A stretch of DNA of 48,497 bases from Acidobacteriaceae bacterium (lineage in GTDB: Bacteria; Acidobacteriota; Terriglobia; Terriglobales; Acidobacteriaceae), in contig JANXUC010000170.1 in assembly GCA_025352065.1 (NCBI GenBank), positions 1-48,497 on the forward strand. Direction: 5' to 3'. The notes under the pieces are model-generated. The model was not told the DNA's origin and made no database searches. It saw only the letters and a program-made list of their open reading frames with translations. Of this stretch, positions 7,759 through 16,649 are shown piece by piece. Positions within the stretch are counted from its first letter, which is position 1, and each line of letters starts with the position of its first letter. The translations under genes and the position numbers were made by a program.

Positions 7759-9243
7759 TCAACTCGTTAATCGATCTGACGAGACTGGCTGCAAATTGCC
7801 CAGCCACAGATTCGAGCGACCATCCTGCGGCGCGGACAGGAGTAAGGGGTTCGCCTTCGATCCGTAGACACGCGCTGTGATGCACACGCGGTCATTGGCG
7901 AACAGCTCGAGCACTGATCCGTCGACAAAAAGTCGCAACTGCAACGGCTCGCTCTTCTCCAGCGCCAGGGGTGCCGAAAATTCGTTACAAGAAAGTTCTT
8001 GCTTTACCGCCGAATACTGGATGCGGGCATAAGCCTTTGGAGCAGCCTCATTTTTTAATTCGATTACCGCATCTTTTGCAGGGATAAGATTTAGTGTGAG
8101 TTCTCCGCAGAGACCTTCGATCACGCCTGCGTTCTTGACGCGCAGCTGCTCCAGTTCTGGAAGTGGTGTTATGCGTAAACGGTTGTCGGGACCAACGCGC
8201 AGCACCCGCGGCAACGACATCGATCCAGCCCAGCCTGCAGCTTTGTGTTCTGCCAGTGGCCGCGTTTCAGGAATCCATCCCCATAGAATCCGTCGACCGC
8301 GAGGGTCTAGCACGCTTTTGGGCGCATAGTAGCTTCCGAAATCTAGTTGGCCTTCTGTTTCTTTTGCGAAACGATGATTTTTGTAAGTCCCAACGTTGTA
8401 GAAAACTTTGCCACGCGTGGAATAAAGGAACACATGTTTGCCGTCGAGCTCGAAAAAGTCGGGACACTCCCACATCTCGCCGGAATCAACCGGATTCTCC
8501 GCCGGGGTGCCGGACCATGTTCCGGAACAGAAGGGGTGCAGATACTCCCATTTGCGCAGATCGGACGAGCGGTAAATCAGCGCCGCGCCACCGATTTTCC
8601 GAAATCCCGTGCCGACTACCATGTACCAGACGCCGCCTTCCTGCCAGACACAGGGGTCGCGAAAGCCAGTGACCGTGAGGTCTTTTGGCGGTCCAGCGAT
8701 GATGGGATTTGCAGGATATTTCTGCCACGTCTTGAAACCATCTATGCTGGTGGCAAGGCACTGTACTTCTGGATTTACGCCGGTGTAAATCAGCGTAGGA
8801 ACGCCGTTGTGGATCCCCGCGCTGCCGCTGAACACGCCATCTTTGTCGGGGCCGCCCGGAGAGGGTGCCATCGCTACAGGCTGATGCTGCCAGTGCAAGA
8901 GGTCGCGACTGGTGGCGTGGCCCCAGTGCATGGTTCCCCAGAAACCGCCGTGCGGGTTGTATTGATAGAACATGTGGAACAGGCCGTCGTGGAAAATTGT
9001 TCCGTTGGGATCGTTCATCCAATTCGCGGCAGGCAGGAAGTGATATTGCGGACGGTTGGGATCGGCGGCAAGCCGGGCGGCATCGGGATTTGCATTGTCT
9101 GTTGCCCACGCAAAAGGGCTGAGTCCATGAGATGATGCGAGGCCGGTGAGGCCGCCCAGCAAGCTCGTTTGCAGGAAACGGCGGCGATCGGAACGCCAGT
9201 TCGTTACTGCGGAAAATGCATGTTGGTCTTTGTCGTCATTCAT
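7759..9243 (-). CDS. GH32 beta-fructosidase (invertase/levanase type), Tat-exported
   Basis: A 494-residue family 32 glycoside hydrolase. The N-terminus carries a twin-arginine signal (RRFLQT at residues 21-26, followed by a hydrophobic, glycine-rich stretch), so export of the folded enzyme is predicted. The catalytic five-bladed propeller shows the nucleophile motif WMNDPNG (Asp78), the RDP motif in GFRDPCVW (transition-state stabiliser) and the acid/base in MWECPDFF. The C-terminal beta-sandwich ends with the usual LRLFVDGSVLELFAND segment. It should split sucrose, levan or inulin-type fructans, releasing fructose. The ATG at 9243 has AGGAGAG seven bases upstream; the codon before it is an in-frame TTG that is less likely. 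The gene is divergent from sucrose phosphorylase and is followed 93 bases later by the regulator gene. Confidence 0.94.
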   Translation of the reverse strand: MNDDKDQHAFSAVTNWRSDRRRFLQTSLLGGLTGLASSHGLSPFAWATDNANPDAARLAADPNRPQYHFLPAANWMNDPNGTIFHDGLFHMFYQYNPHGGFWGTMHWGHATSRDLLHWQHQPVAMAPSPGGPDKDGVFSGSAGIHNGVPTLIYTGVNPEVQCLATSIDGFKTWQKYPANPIIAGPPKDLTVTGFRDPCVWQEGGVWYMVVGTGFRKIGGAALIYRSSDLRKWEYLHPFCSGTWSGTPAENPVDSGEMWECPDFFELDGKHVFLYSTRGKVFYNVGTYKNHRFAKETEGQLDFGSYYAPKSVLDPRGRRILWGWIPETRPLAEHKAAGWAGSMSLPRVLRVGPDNRLRITPLPELEQLRVKNAGVIEGLCGELTLNLIPAKDAVIELKNEAAPKAYARIQYSAVKQELSCNEFSAPLALEKSEPLQLRLFVDGSVLELFANDRVCITARVYGSKANPLLLSAPQDGRSNLWLGNLQPVSSDRLTS

Positions 9244-9368
9244 CAAACTCTCCTGGAAACTGGAAAAAATGCTTACAAAGTTCCGGTCGCCTCGCGTACA
9301 CTCCCTGAGAAAGCTGGGTGGACAGAACCGTTCAACCTGACAGGACAGCCTTCGTTAACAAGTTTTCT
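9244..9368. promoter_or_regulatory. Divergent promoter region between GH32 and sucrose phosphorylase genes
   Basis: A 125-base spacer that must drive both halves of the sucrose locus. I see no clear sigma-70 hexamer pair. It includes GCTTACA (half of a LacI-family-like site) near the GH32 side and GTTAAC near the phosphorylase start. Either could be part of an operator for the locus regulator, but neither is a full palindrome. Confidence 0.35.
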
Positions 9369-10844
9369 ATGAAAAATCAGGTCCAACTTATCACATACGT
9401 TGATCGCCTTTCCGGCGGAGGAGTGGCGGCGCTGCAAAATCTACTGCAAGGGGCGCTGGCTGGCGTTTTCGGTGGTGCGCACGTGCTGCCGTTTTTTCAT
9501 CCCATCGATGGCTCCGATGCGGGGTTCGATCCTATTGATCACACTTTGGTTGATCCGCGGCTTGGCAACTGGGACGATGTGCGCGAGCTCGGTGAGACGG
9601 TTGAACTGATGTCCGACTTGATCGTGAATCATGTTTCGAGCGAATCGCCACAGTTTCAGGATTTCTCGCGTCGAGGGGAAGAATCGCCCCATAGTAAGCT
9701 GTTTCTAACTTACGGCAGCGTGTTTCCCAAAGGCGCCACGGAAGCAGAGCTTCTGCGCATCTATCGACCGCGGCCAGGCTTGCCACTTACGCACATCCAA
9801 TTGCAGAACGGCGAGCAGCATTTGTTGTGGACGACGTTCACGCCTAGGCAGGTAGACATAGACGTTCGCCATCCGCAAGGTGAAGCTTATTTGAAGGCGA
9901 TTCTGGAGCGCTTTCACGATGCGGGAATCCGCGTGATTCGTCTGGACGCTGCTGGATACGCCATCAAGCAGCCGGGGACGAGTTGCTTCATGATTCCCGA
10001 AACATTTGCATTCATCGACAAGATGACCACGCAGGCGCACGCGCTTGGGATTGAAGTACTGGTGGAAATTCATAGCCATTATTTGCAGCAAATTGAGATC
10101 GCAAAGCAAGTGGACTGGGTCTACGACTTTGCGTTGCCGCCGCTTGTCCTGCATGCGCTCTACAAGGGGGATGCTCGATATCTGAAGCAGTGGCTCTCCA
10201 TCAGCCCGCGCAATGCGATCACCGTACTCGATACTCACGATGGCATCGGCGTGATCGACGTGGGCGCGGATGCCGATGGGCATACGGGGTTGTTGCCGCC
10301 TGCCGAAATCAACGAATTGGTGGAGACAATTCACGCGCGCAGTAACGGCCAAAGCAGGGAAGCAACTGGCGCTGCGGCCAGCAACCTCGATCTGTATCAG
10401 GTGAATTGCACGTTTTACGACGCGCTGGGGCGACGTGATTCGGATTATTTGATTGCGCGCGCACTGCAGTTTTTCGCGCCGGGAGTGCCGCAGGTTTATT
10501 ACGTTGGATTGCTGGCTGGCGCCAACGACATGGAACTTCTGGCTCGCACGAAGGTGGGTCGCGATATCAACCGCCACTACTACGCTTCCGGCGAAGTGCG
10601 GTCAGCGCTATCGAAGCCTGTGGTGCGGGGATTGGTGAACCTGATCCGTTTTCGCAACAGCCACCCAGCTTTCGGTGGGCAGCTTGCCGTCGAGTCCTCT
10701 ACCAACAGCCAACTCACGTTGACTTGGCGGCACGATGGAGATTGGGCGCAGCTCGACGCGGATCTTTCAAAGCCCGCCGCGACCGTGAAATATTCCGCAC
10801 CGGAAGGTGAAAGGCAATTTGTCGTGGGTCCTCTGGAAAACTAG
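9369..10844 (+). CDS. Sucrose phosphorylase (GH13, subfamily 18 type)
   Basis: A 491-residue cytoplasmic enzyme that converts sucrose and phosphate into alpha-D-glucose 1-phosphate and fructose. The N-terminus MKNQVQLITYVDRL and the segment FHPIDGSDAGFDPIDHTLVDPR are near-diagnostic for sucrose phosphorylases. Catalytic residues align one position off the well-studied Bifidobacterium enzyme: nucleophile Asp193 in RLDAAGY, acid/base Glu233 in EIHSHY and transition-state Asp291 in DTHDG. The frame opens earlier, at 9318, but families of this enzyme begin at MKNQVQ, so the ATG at 9369 is chosen. No good ribosome site precedes it. The MFS transporter follows after 15 bases, so import and phosphorolysis are probably cotranscribed. 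Related enzymes in this subfamily act on sucrose 6-phosphate or glucosylglycerate, so substrate preference is likely but not certain. Confidence 0.9.
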   Translation: MKNQVQLITYVDRLSGGGVAALQNLLQGALAGVFGGAHVLPFFHPIDGSDAGFDPIDHTLVDPRLGNWDDVRELGETVELMSDLIVNHVSSESPQFQDFSRRGEESPHSKLFLTYGSVFPKGATEAELLRIYRPRPGLPLTHIQLQNGEQHLLWTTFTPRQVDIDVRHPQGEAYLKAILERFHDAGIRVIRLDAAGYAIKQPGTSCFMIPETFAFIDKMTTQAHALGIEVLVEIHSHYLQQIEIAKQVDWVYDFALPPLVLHALYKGDARYLKQWLSISPRNAITVLDTHDGIGVIDVGADADGHTGLLPPAEINELVETIHARSNGQSREATGAAASNLDLYQVNCTFYDALGRRDSDYLIARALQFFAPGVPQVYYVGLLAGANDMELLARTKVGRDINRHYYASGEVRSALSKPVVRGLVNLIRFRNSHPAFGGQLAVESSTNSQLTLTWRHDGDWAQLDADLSKPAATVKYSAPEGERQFVVGPLEN

Positions 10845-10859
10845 AAAGCAGGAGAGTTT

Positions 10860-12116
10860 ATGAGCCAAGTCTCGTCGGCAGGTCCAAGCGCCAGCGTGAA
10901 CACGGGCGCGTTGGGTCAAAACATCCCCATGATCAAGGGACTTACGTTTCTCATGTTCATGATGTTTGCCATGACCACGGATTCCGTGGGCGTGATTATT
11001 CCCGAGATCATCAAAGAATTCCGGCTCACCATGACGGAAGCGGGAGCGTTTCACTACGCGCCGATGATCGCAATCGCGCTGGCTGGAATTTTTCTGGGCT
11101 ACCTCGCCGATAAGCTTGGGCGCAAGAAGAGCATCATTCTGGGTCTCGTGATTTTTGCGTTGAATTCCTATCTGTTTGCTGTCGGGAATTCGTTTGCGTT
11201 CTTCGTTGGACTGCTGGTTATTTCCGGCGCATCGATCGGTATTTTTAAGACTGGCGCTCTCGCATTGATTGGCGATATTTCCACTTCTACGACAGAACAT
11301 ACTTCGACCATGAACACAGTCGAGGGCTTTTTTGGAGTGGGCGCGATCATCGGGCCGGCAATTGTTGCCCATCTACTCAAGACTGGCGTTTCGTGGAAGT
11401 GGCTCTACGTGATTGCGGGAACCATGTGCGCGTTGCTCATCGTGACAGCCTGGCTGGTGAAGTATCCGCAAACCATGAAAGCGACCGAGGAACCCATCGA
11501 TTTGAAGCGCACCGTAAGCATGATGGCGAACCCGTTTGCGCTAGCCTTTAGCCTGGGCGCGTTTCTGTACGTTGCGGTGGAGTGCGCGATTTATGTGTGG
11601 ATGCCCACATTGCTGAAGGACTATCACGGTTCCGCTGTTTTGGTTGCTGCGTATGCGATTTCAATTTTCTTCGTTTTGCGGGCAGCTGGACGGTTTCTCG
11701 GTTCGTGGATGATGGCTCACCTGAACTGGGCCGCCGTATTGACCATTTTCAGTCTGGCGATTCTGGCTTGTTTTGTGGGTAGCCTGATTGGCGGAATTGA
11801 CGTGGCAGTTTATCTGCTACCGCTATCAGGACTCTTCATGTCGGTGATTTACCCAACGATCAACTCGAAGGGCATCAGCTGCTTTCCGAAAGCGCAGCAC
11901 GGAGCAGTCGCTGGCGTTATTCTTTTTTTTACTGCAGGAGGCGCAGCTCTGGGGCCGCTGGCCATGGGTAGGGTCAGCGATATTTTTGGCGGCGCAAAAT
12001 ACGGGTTTATGCTGGCAGCCGGTTTTGCAACGTTGTTATTTGTGGGGGCGCTGCTGAATTGGATCTTCGACCCATCAAAGACACGGTTGCAGTCGCTGGA
12101 TCAAAGCGAATACTAA
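10860..12116 (+). CDS. MFS sugar transporter
   Basis: A 418-residue major facilitator with about 12 hydrophobic segments. The loop between helices 2 and 3 reads GYLADKLGRKKSIILG, the MFS signature, and helix 4-5 carries a GFFGVGAIIGPA motif as in sugar and drug porters. AGGAG stands five bases before the ATG, and the gene starts 15 bases after the sucrose phosphorylase stop. From this pairing I infer import of sucrose or of a related disaccharide across the inner membrane. Hexose uptake is the main alternative. The N-terminal tail before helix 1 is about 25 residues and polar. Confidence 0.88.
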   Translation: MSQVSSAGPSASVNTGALGQNIPMIKGLTFLMFMMFAMTTDSVGVIIPEIIKEFRLTMTEAGAFHYAPMIAIALAGIFLGYLADKLGRKKSIILGLVIFALNSYLFAVGNSFAFFVGLLVISGASIGIFKTGALALIGDISTSTTEHTSTMNTVEGFFGVGAIIGPAIVAHLLKTGVSWKWLYVIAGTMCALLIVTAWLVKYPQTMKATEEPIDLKRTVSMMANPFALAFSLGAFLYVAVECAIYVWMPTLLKDYHGSAVLVAAYAISIFFVLRAAGRFLGSWMMAHLNWAAVLTIFSLAILACFVGSLIGGIDVAVYLLPLSGLFMSVIYPTINSKGISCFPKAQHGAVAGVILFFTAGGAALGPLAMGRVSDIFGGAKYGFMLAAGFATLLFVGALLNWIFDPSKTRLQSLDQSEY

Positions 12117-12131
12117 AGCAGTCTCTCAGGA

Positions 12132-12161
12132 TGAGGCCCAGGCGATGGAACTTAGGCCTCA
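12132..12161. terminator. Hairpin between convergent MFS and GH13 genes
   Basis: TGAGGCC (12132-12138) pairs with GGCCTCA (12155-12161) across a 16-base loop, in the 58-base gap between two convergent genes. A second overlapping pairing, GGAACT with AGTTCC, is possible. No T-run follows on either strand, so termination is plausible but unproven. Confidence 0.35.
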
Positions 12162-12174
12162 GTAGTTCCGAGCG

Positions 12175-13884
12175 TTATTTCGTGACGTTCGCGATGTAAA
12201 CGCCGAACGGTGGCAGAACAATACCGTCACCAGCAACAATGGCGTCTTTCAGCGAGATCGGCGAACTTAGCAAGCCGTTCGTCTTAGCGCCAGCGAATCC
12301 AGAGCTGCTCAGATCGACGCTAACTCTCTGTTCGATTCCTGACATATTTATGGCGACTAGTACAGCCTCGTCTTTGTATTTGCGGACGTACATCATCACG
12401 TTGGGGTCGGTCTCGTTCAGCGAAACGTAGCTGCCATCCAGCAGCGCATGGTTTGTGTGCCGCATCGCCAACAACTGCTTGTAAAACTGCAGCACAGAGT
12501 TTGAATCTTTCGCCTCCGAGGCCACGTTGTGCGTCGCGTGACTCGCTGGAACCGGTAGCCAGGGCGTTGCTATGCTAAAGCCAGCGTTGGTTCCATCCGT
12601 CCATTGCATGGGAGTGCGCTCGCCGTCACGACCGATTTCATTCGGCCATCCAGTGCGGCCGATGGGGTCCTTCACATCTTCTTTGCGCGTTGGGTTGTTG
12701 TTCTCCATCCCAATCTCTTCTCCGTAATACATAATCGCCGTGCCACGAAGCGTGAGATAGAGCCCCGCCAGCACCTTTGCAATTGCGTCGTTATTCTTGC
12801 CGTCGCCATAGCGGTTGTAGGAGCGGTCAATGTCGTGATTGCTAATGACGTACACCGGCCATCCACCCGCCGATTCCACCGCATTGATCTGGTTGCGGAA
12901 CTCAGGCGGAGAGAGCTTGTCGACTTTCGTAAACATGAAGTTCATCGGCATCTGCAATTCGTCGTTGTGCGGGCCATAGTATTCCTTGAGTTCCTCGATG
13001 TTCTTCGTCCAGGTTTCGCCAATCAGCACCGCGTCGGATTCATCCGCCACCTTCCGCAAACCGCGCAACGCATCGTGCATTTCAGGCAGCTTGGCGGTGT
13101 ACGTTTGATCGAGTAACGGATCGCCGAACTTATTTGTCCCCTCCAACGTCTGGCTATCGCGTAGTTTCTCGTCCTCGAACATTCTGTCCACGGCATCCAG
13201 ACGAAAGCCCGCGACGCCGCGTTTGTACCAGAAGCGGTTTACGTCTCCCATCGCCTTGACAACAGCCGGATTGCGCCAGTTGAGGTCCGGCTGCTCGGCG
13301 TAAAAAGCGTGGTAGTAATACTGGTTTGTCTTGGGGGCCAGCTTCCAGGCCGATCCGCCAAAAATGGAAATCCAGTTGTTCGGGGGTTGGCTCGGCCCCT
13401 TACCGTCGCGCCAGATGAACCAGTCGCGATGAGTTGCTTTACGGGAAGATTTCGAATCCAGAAACCATTTGTGCTGGTCGGAGGTGTGATTGACGACGAA
13501 ATCCAGAATGACGCGAATTCCTCGCTTCTTGCCTTCACTCACAAGGCGGTCAAAGTCCCGCATGGTTCCGTACACCGGATCGATGCTTTCATAATCGGAA
13601 ACGTCGTAGCCGAAATCCACTTGGGGAGAAGGGAAGAACGGCGAAATCCAAATCGCGTCGACGCCAAGCTCGTGCAAGTAGTCGAGCTTCGATGTGATGC
13701 CGCTCAAGTCGCCTGTGCCGTCATTGTTGCTGTCGACAAAACTGCGTGGATAGATTTCATAAAATACGGCATGTTGCCACCAGGCGTGGCCTTCGGTGTC
13801 ATTGCCTTTCGTTTGTGCGTTGAGCGAACAGCTCAATACTAGAACAGTCGTCAGGGTGATTAGCTGTGAGAAACGGTTTGACAT
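12175..13884 (-). CDS. Secreted GH13 alpha-glucosidase (oligo-1,6-glucosidase/alpha-glucosidase type)
   Basis: A 569-residue family 13 enzyme with a Sec signal peptide (hydrophobic residues 9-20, cleavage near LNAQ). The barrel shows AVFYEIYPRSF near residue 42, DFVVNHTSDQH (conserved region I), GFRLDAVDRMF with the nucleophile Asp230 (region II), LIGETW with the acid/base Glu290 (region III) and VISNHDIDR with the stabiliser Asp351 (region IV). The overall plan WWQHAVFYEIYPRSF plus GDLSGI resembles oligo-1,6-glucosidases, trehalose synthases and sucrose isomerases. The signal peptide and the sugar context favour an alpha-glucosidase that trims exported or environmental alpha-glucans or sucrose. 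AGGAGGTAAAT before the ATG is an almost perfect ribosome site. It follows the debranching-enzyme-like gene by 48 bases and is probably in its operon. Confidence 0.9.
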   Translation of the reverse strand: MSNRFSQLITLTTVLVLSCSLNAQTKGNDTEGHAWWQHAVFYEIYPRSFVDSNNDGTGDLSGITSKLDYLHELGVDAIWISPFFPSPQVDFGYDVSDYESIDPVYGTMRDFDRLVSEGKKRGIRVILDFVVNHTSDQHKWFLDSKSSRKATHRDWFIWRDGKGPSQPPNNWISIFGGSAWKLAPKTNQYYYHAFYAEQPDLNWRNPAVVKAMGDVNRFWYKRGVAGFRLDAVDRMFEDEKLRDSQTLEGTNKFGDPLLDQTYTAKLPEMHDALRGLRKVADESDAVLIGETWTKNIEELKEYYGPHNDELQMPMNFMFTKVDKLSPPEFRNQINAVESAGGWPVYVISNHDIDRSYNRYGDGKNNDAIAKVLAGLYLTLRGTAIMYYGEEIGMENNNPTRKEDVKDPIGRTGWPNEIGRDGERTPMQWTDGTNAGFSIATPWLPVPASHATHNVASEAKDSNSVLQFYKQLLAMRHTNHALLDGSYVSLNETDPNVMMYVRKYKDEAVLVAINMSGIEQRVSVDLSSSGFAGAKTNGLLSSPISLKDAIVAGDGIVLPPFGVYIANVTK

Positions 13885-13895
13885 ATTTACCTCCT

Positions 13896-13933
13896 GAGTG
13901 AAGTCTCCTGAGGGAAAGCTTTCCGAGTGAAGT
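13896..13933. repeat. Direct repeats flanking a palindrome, candidate operator
   Basis: Two copies of GAGTGAAGT (13896-13904 and 13925-13933) surround the perfect 12-base palindrome GGAAAGCTTTCC (13913-13924). The block lies directly upstream of the GH13 ribosome site. A palindrome with a central GC resembles LacI-family operators, so it may be a control site or an internal RNA hairpin between two cotranscribed genes. Confidence 0.35.
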
Positions 13934-16533
13934 TAAGGCCGCTTTCCCTTTGAACTGCTGGCTCCAAAATGTATCGTGATGCGCGCGGAAGTCCCGTGAG
14001 TCGGAACATCTTCACGCAGGCCGATGCGAATCGCGCCAGTACCCCCGCCGTGATTGACGAAGGCCCCGCCTTCGACGGAAGCAATCTCATCCGGGTTGCG
14101 AACGTACAAGTTTAGGCTGCTGTCTTCGGTTCCTGCTACTTCAAGCACCAAACTATCCTGGTTTGCAGTCCACGATTCCGAAACAACACGCGCTCCAAGA
14201 CTCCGACTCCCCAGAGGGGGTAGGTTGGAGGTTACGCCAAAATCAACGTCTCGCCGCAGATGGATCCGCAACTTGCTTGCGGTTGTGCCAATCGGAACAT
14301 GTACCTCAACGTGCTGATCTGAAGCAGTCTTGCGAATATGGAACGGCAGAGGCTTGCCGTCGATTTCCGCACTCACGACTTGTGCGCGTGCGCTGATCGC
14401 GGGTTCGAAATTGAGCACTACAGTATCTGAGCCAGCTCGACGAGCCTTTAGCGTGATCGTATCCGACGAGCGTTTGTAGTCGAGATCCACCGTCGAGTTG
14501 CCGATTCGCACGTTGCGGGCGTGGAATGAGTTCCAGTCGGCTGGAAGGTGCGGAGCAAGTGTTAGTTGTCCCGCCAGTGCATTCGCTTCTAACCCCAGCA
14601 TGCCCCGCAGAACGGGGCTTACGACCATCGCCGCCGACCAAATCTGGTGCGGCGAAGCTGTTGAGAGGGTTTGATAGTAGTCGCCTGAAAGAACTTCGGT
14701 GACGTGGCCGAGCGAACCATCTAAGGCCATCAGCGCATTCGCTCGCAGGTTTCCATATGCGGGAATCGCGCGGTGGTAGCGGTACTCGCCAACCGACGCC
14801 CAGCCCGTAAACAGCGGCCACACCGACCCGAAGTGATATCCGCCCGCGCCGTAACGCGCGTCCTTCGAAGAGATGATTCGCATGCCCCAATCGACCTGGT
14901 GCTCGGGTTTGGCGAGTTCGTCGATCATGCGATTGCCTTTGTCTTCATCCAGTAATCCGAACCACATCGGAACTGTAGCCAGCACGCTGGCTGTTTCTTC
15001 GCGCTTGTTGTTTTGATCGAGCGCGAACGCGTAGATGTTTTTCTCTGGCGACCAGAACGTCTGATTTAGCGCCGGTTCCTGGCGCTGGAATGCTTGTTCC
15101 AGCTTTACGACCTCATCTTGTTTGCCCGTGAGTCGAGCGAGATTCGAAAGCGCTCGCAAGGCTTCTGTGCCAAGTGAACTCTGATAGAGCTCGGTCTTTA
15201 CTGGAAGTAGCGGGCCACCTTCCACCCATCCGTGGCCAACGCCGATGTTCTTGGGAAATTCATTTTCGTCGTAGGTCGAACGCAGAAACTCATATGCGTG
15301 CCAAAGGTTGTCCCACTTTTCCTTTGCGAACGCGACATCGCCGCTCTGCTTCACGTAATCGTTCATCGTAATAATGAACAGAGGCGTTGCATCGGCGGAG
15401 GCGAAGCCATATGGAAAGTTCTGAAACCAGTCGACGAGGCTTGCTGTTTGTGCGATCTCGTGCGGAATCTTGCCGTCCGCTCGCTGAAACTTCGTGATGA
15501 AATCTAGTGCAGTCCGCGTGTTTGTAAAGTCGCCAGCGGAGTCGAGAGAAAGATCGGTCCACAAAGAATCGCGGCCGAAAAACCACGAGAATCCGGGGCG
15601 CTGATCGTTGCCAGACGTGCGGTATCCCGCCACCAATCCGGTGCCGAGGAACGGATTCTCTACCATACCCTGCAACACGCTCACGCGCGACCAGTCGTAG
15701 GCCTGCTGCAGTTGCGCGTCCGGCAGATCAAGGCTTACCGTCCGTTCTAAATACTTGCGGTAGTAATCGGCAGATTCGCGAAGAAGCTGGTCGTAACTGC
15801 CGGAGAGGTGCCGGTATGTCTTTTCGGCATCGTCGCGGCCCGTGACAGAGCCAGCGATCACGATAACCTTCGTTGCACGACCTTGTACCGTCCCGAGCCG
15901 CATTGAGCTTTCCAATGACGATGAATAATTTGTTACGTACTCCGCTTGAGGACTTGTCGCACTGGGCGATCCAACGAAAGCTGCGTACTTCTTCTGCTCT
16001 TCGCCGAAAGCGAACGCATTCAGATCCGCATCCCACTGCGCGTATGAGCCGCCTAGCGCGGCAGGCCATTCCAACTGGAAATCGCGTTCGAAGACCGCTT
16101 CCAGTTCCAACGGATAACTGCTCTCGATTTCGAATCGAATCACCGCGCCCGATTCGTGCAGAGGTACAAACATTGTTTCGTGAATTGAGAATGTATCGGC
16201 GGCATAAAGGATCGTGCTTGATTCCGGACTTACGGTGAGCGTACGAGCCAATGTCTCGGCGGGGATGGCGCGACCGCCCGTGCGGACGAAAAGATGGAAG
16301 TTGCGTAGAACCTTCAGCGGATAAACCCACGCCTCAAACTGGCCGGACTCCTTGCCAAAAAGCGCCGCCTTGGTTCCAACCGTGGGCAGGAATTCCCAAG
16401 AGCGCACCGGACGGGAGAGCTCCAGATCGTGATTGTCCTCCGCGCGAGCTAGAGAAATTGATGAGAAAGCGACGAGGAGAAGGACAAAACAGGTTAGGAG
16501 GGAAGGCGATTGTGACTTTGTTTTGACTGACAT
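13933..16533 (-). CDS. Secreted debranching-enzyme-like six-hairpin glycosidase
   Basis: An 866-residue protein with a Sec signal peptide (hydrophobic residues 12-30, cleavage near ARAED). The N-terminal half (about 35-260) is beta-rich, like the supersandwich domain of alpha/alpha-six-barrel glycosidases. The centre (about 280-680) is helical and carries WFFGRDSLWTD, ADGKIPHE, GVGHGWVEGGPLLPVKTELYQS and a late YHFGSVWPLFTGW motif, a pattern seen in amylo-alpha-1,6-glucosidase (glycogen debranching) relatives and GH15-like enzymes. The last 130 residues form an extra beta-rich part. The predicted role is hydrolysis of alpha-glucan branches or another glucoside outside the cytoplasm. The ATG at 16533 has a modest GGTGA site. 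The exact substrate is uncertain, since this clan also includes GH63 and GH78-type members. Confidence 0.8.
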   Translation of the reverse strand: MSVKTKSQSPSLLTCFVLLLVAFSSISLARAEDNHDLELSRPVRSWEFLPTVGTKAALFGKESGQFEAWVYPLKVLRNFHLFVRTGGRAIPAETLARTLTVSPESSTILYAADTFSIHETMFVPLHESGAVIRFEIESSYPLELEAVFERDFQLEWPAALGGSYAQWDADLNAFAFGEEQKKYAAFVGSPSATSPQAEYVTNYSSSLESSMRLGTVQGRATKVIVIAGSVTGRDDAEKTYRHLSGSYDQLLRESADYYRKYLERTVSLDLPDAQLQQAYDWSRVSVLQGMVENPFLGTGLVAGYRTSGNDQRPGFSWFFGRDSLWTDLSLDSAGDFTNTRTALDFITKFQRADGKIPHEIAQTASLVDWFQNFPYGFASADATPLFIITMNDYVKQSGDVAFAKEKWDNLWHAYEFLRSTYDENEFPKNIGVGHGWVEGGPLLPVKTELYQSSLGTEALRALSNLARLTGKQDEVVKLEQAFQRQEPALNQTFWSPEKNIYAFALDQNNKREETASVLATVPMWFGLLDEDKGNRMIDELAKPEHQVDWGMRIISSKDARYGAGGYHFGSVWPLFTGWASVGEYRYHRAIPAYGNLRANALMALDGSLGHVTEVLSGDYYQTLSTASPHQIWSAAMVVSPVLRGMLGLEANALAGQLTLAPHLPADWNSFHARNVRIGNSTVDLDYKRSSDTITLKARRAGSDTVVLNFEPAISARAQVVSAEIDGKPLPFHIRKTASDQHVEVHVPIGTTASKLRIHLRRDVDFGVTSNLPPLGSRSLGARVVSESWTANQDSLVLEVAGTEDSSLNLYVRNPDEIASVEGGAFVNHGGGTGAIRIGLREDVPTHGTSARITIHFGASSSKGKRP

Positions 16534-16649
16534 GAAGTTTCACCGCTCGGGTGCAGCCATGCGCTGCCGCTCAGCATCAAGTTACTATAGCTATCGAGGG
16601 CGAATTGTAGCACGGCACCATTCACTTGATCGCTCTGGGAGTCTTACCT

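Noticed and set aside
9705-10577. A 290-codon minus-strand open frame inside the sucrose phosphorylase gene
   Set aside because: It is fully contained in a gene with intact catalytic residues, and its translation has no recognisable domain.
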